From assembly GCA_903822975.1 (NCBI GenBank), contig CAIJRD010000002.1, positions 62,001 through 126,000 of the forward strand: a stretch of 64,000 nucleotides of DNA, in the 5' to 3' direction. The notes under the pieces are model-generated. The model did not search any database and was not told where the DNA came from. It saw nothing but the letters and a program-made list of their open reading frames with translations. The first letter of the stretch is position 1; each line of letters opens with the position of its first letter. This document shows, piece by piece, positions 63,418 to 64,000 of this stretch. The translations under genes and the position numbers were made by a program. The stretch is from an uncultured Sinobacteraceae bacterium (GTDB taxonomy: Bacteria; Pseudomonadota; Gammaproteobacteria; Nevskiales; Nevskiaceae).

Positions 63418-64000
63418 ATGAGCGACTGCCAGGATCCGTGTCACCAGCATCCCGAGTCTTCGCTGCGGCGCCTGCTCGACAACAACCGCGAATGGGCCGA
63501 GCGACTGGCCGCCGAGCAGCCGGGGTTTTTCCCGCGGCTCGCGGCCCAGCACAACCCGGAATACTTGTGGATCGGCTGTTCCGATAGCCGGGTGCCCGCG
63601 AACGAGATCTGCGGCCTGTTGCCGGGCGAGATTTTCGTTCATCGCAATATCGCCAACATCGTTTTGCAATCCGATCTGAACTGCGTGTCGGTGATTCAGT
63701 TCGCGGTGGAAGTGCTGAAGATCAAGCACATCATCGTCACCGGTCACTACGGCTGTCTCGGCGTGCATGCGGCGCTGGAAGAAAAGCGCGTCGGGCTGGC
63801 CGATCACTGGATCGCGCATGTGCGCGCGGTGTTCTCGCGTCACGAGGACCTGTTGATGGCAGAACCGGTGCGCGCCGAGCGCGAGCGGCTGCTGTGCGAG
63901 CTCAACGTCATCGAGCAGGTCGTCAACGTCTGCCGACTGCCGGTGATGCAGGACGCCTGGAATCGCGGCCAGGAGCTCACAGTGCACGGCTGGGTTTACG
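63418..64000 (+). CDS. can: Beta-class carbonic anhydrase, 3' end cut by window
   Basis: A beta-carbonic anhydrase interconverting CO2 and bicarbonate with zinc. Zinc ligands and Asp-Arg pair are in 'GCSDSRVPANEI' and the His-x-x-Cys in 'TGHYGCLGV'. GGAAG lies about 12 bases before the ATG. The reading frame is open at the window edge, near residue 194. It follows the AtuA-like gene by 31 bases, same strand. Confidence 0.94.
   Translation, partial: MSDCQDPCHQHPESSLRRLLDNNREWAERLAAEQPGFFPRLAAQHNPEYLWIGCSDSRVPANEICGLLPGEIFVHRNIANIVLQSDLNCVSVIQFAVEVLKIKHIIVTGHYGCLGVHAALEEKRVGLADHWIAHVRAVFSRHEDLLMAEPVRAERERLLCELNVIEQVVNVCRLPVMQDAWNRGQELTVHGWVY

Overview
The window is a high-GC chromosomal segment from a gammaproteobacterium. 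Its conserved blocks are smpB/rnfH/bamE/fur/recN/nadK, hrcA-grpE-dnaK-dnaJ-dapB, fmdB-DUF502-aspS and nrdR-ribD-ribE-ribB-ribH-nusB-thiL-murI-pgpA. Together with DUF1329 proteins, an RND-type exporter and many acyl-CoA or aldehyde enzymes, they suggest a lineage near Nevskiales/Solimonadaceae or Xanthomonadales. That placement is inferred from gene content only. No phage, insertion sequence, CRISPR array, rRNA or tRNA gene was recognised.

Region 1 (1-19.4 kb) is metabolic and envelope-related. It starts with an SRPBCC protein, a CoA-transferase coupled to an amidohydrolase, and a DUF1329 secreted protein followed by an SDR and an aldehyde dehydrogenase. A DUF2383 stress protein and an MscS channel follow, then a small Cys-rich protein, a DUF748 protein, an AI-2E family permease, a small lipoprotein, a fatty acid desaturase, an aldose epimerase, a histone-H1-like winged-helix protein and an acyl-CoA dehydrogenase. 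Several gaps hold short tandem repeats, each with a different unit.

Region 2 (19.4-31.6 kb) is housekeeping. A putative small RNA (about 19669-19801) lies between the acyl-CoA dehydrogenase and smpB. It folds by eye into three hairpins with C-rich loops, the last being an intrinsic terminator with a T tract. It is the strongest candidate here for something undescribed. After it come smpB (probably leaderless), rnfH, bamE, fur, recN, nadK and the heat-shock operon. That operon carries a TMEM175-type channel gene between dnaK and dnaJ and has a sigma-32-like promoter before dnaK.

Region 3 (31.7-47 kb) holds kup, a GNAT acetyltransferase, a methyltransferase, a PA0069-type radical SAM protein, a DUF707 protein, a PepSY-PhoP-PhoQ-type operon, a glycine-zipper protein, an RND exporter with a second DUF1329 protein, a DUF4242 protein, a TetR regulator and a PaiB-type flavin protein.

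Region 4 (47-64 kb) holds fmdB-DUF502-aspS, an Ig-like lipoprotein, nadA, glyA and the riboflavin/nusB/thiL/murI/pgpA cluster. It ends with an AtuA-like protein and a beta-carbonic anhydrase cut by the window edge. RibB has a degenerate GTP cyclohydrolase II half and RibH carries a Lys/Ala-rich tail.
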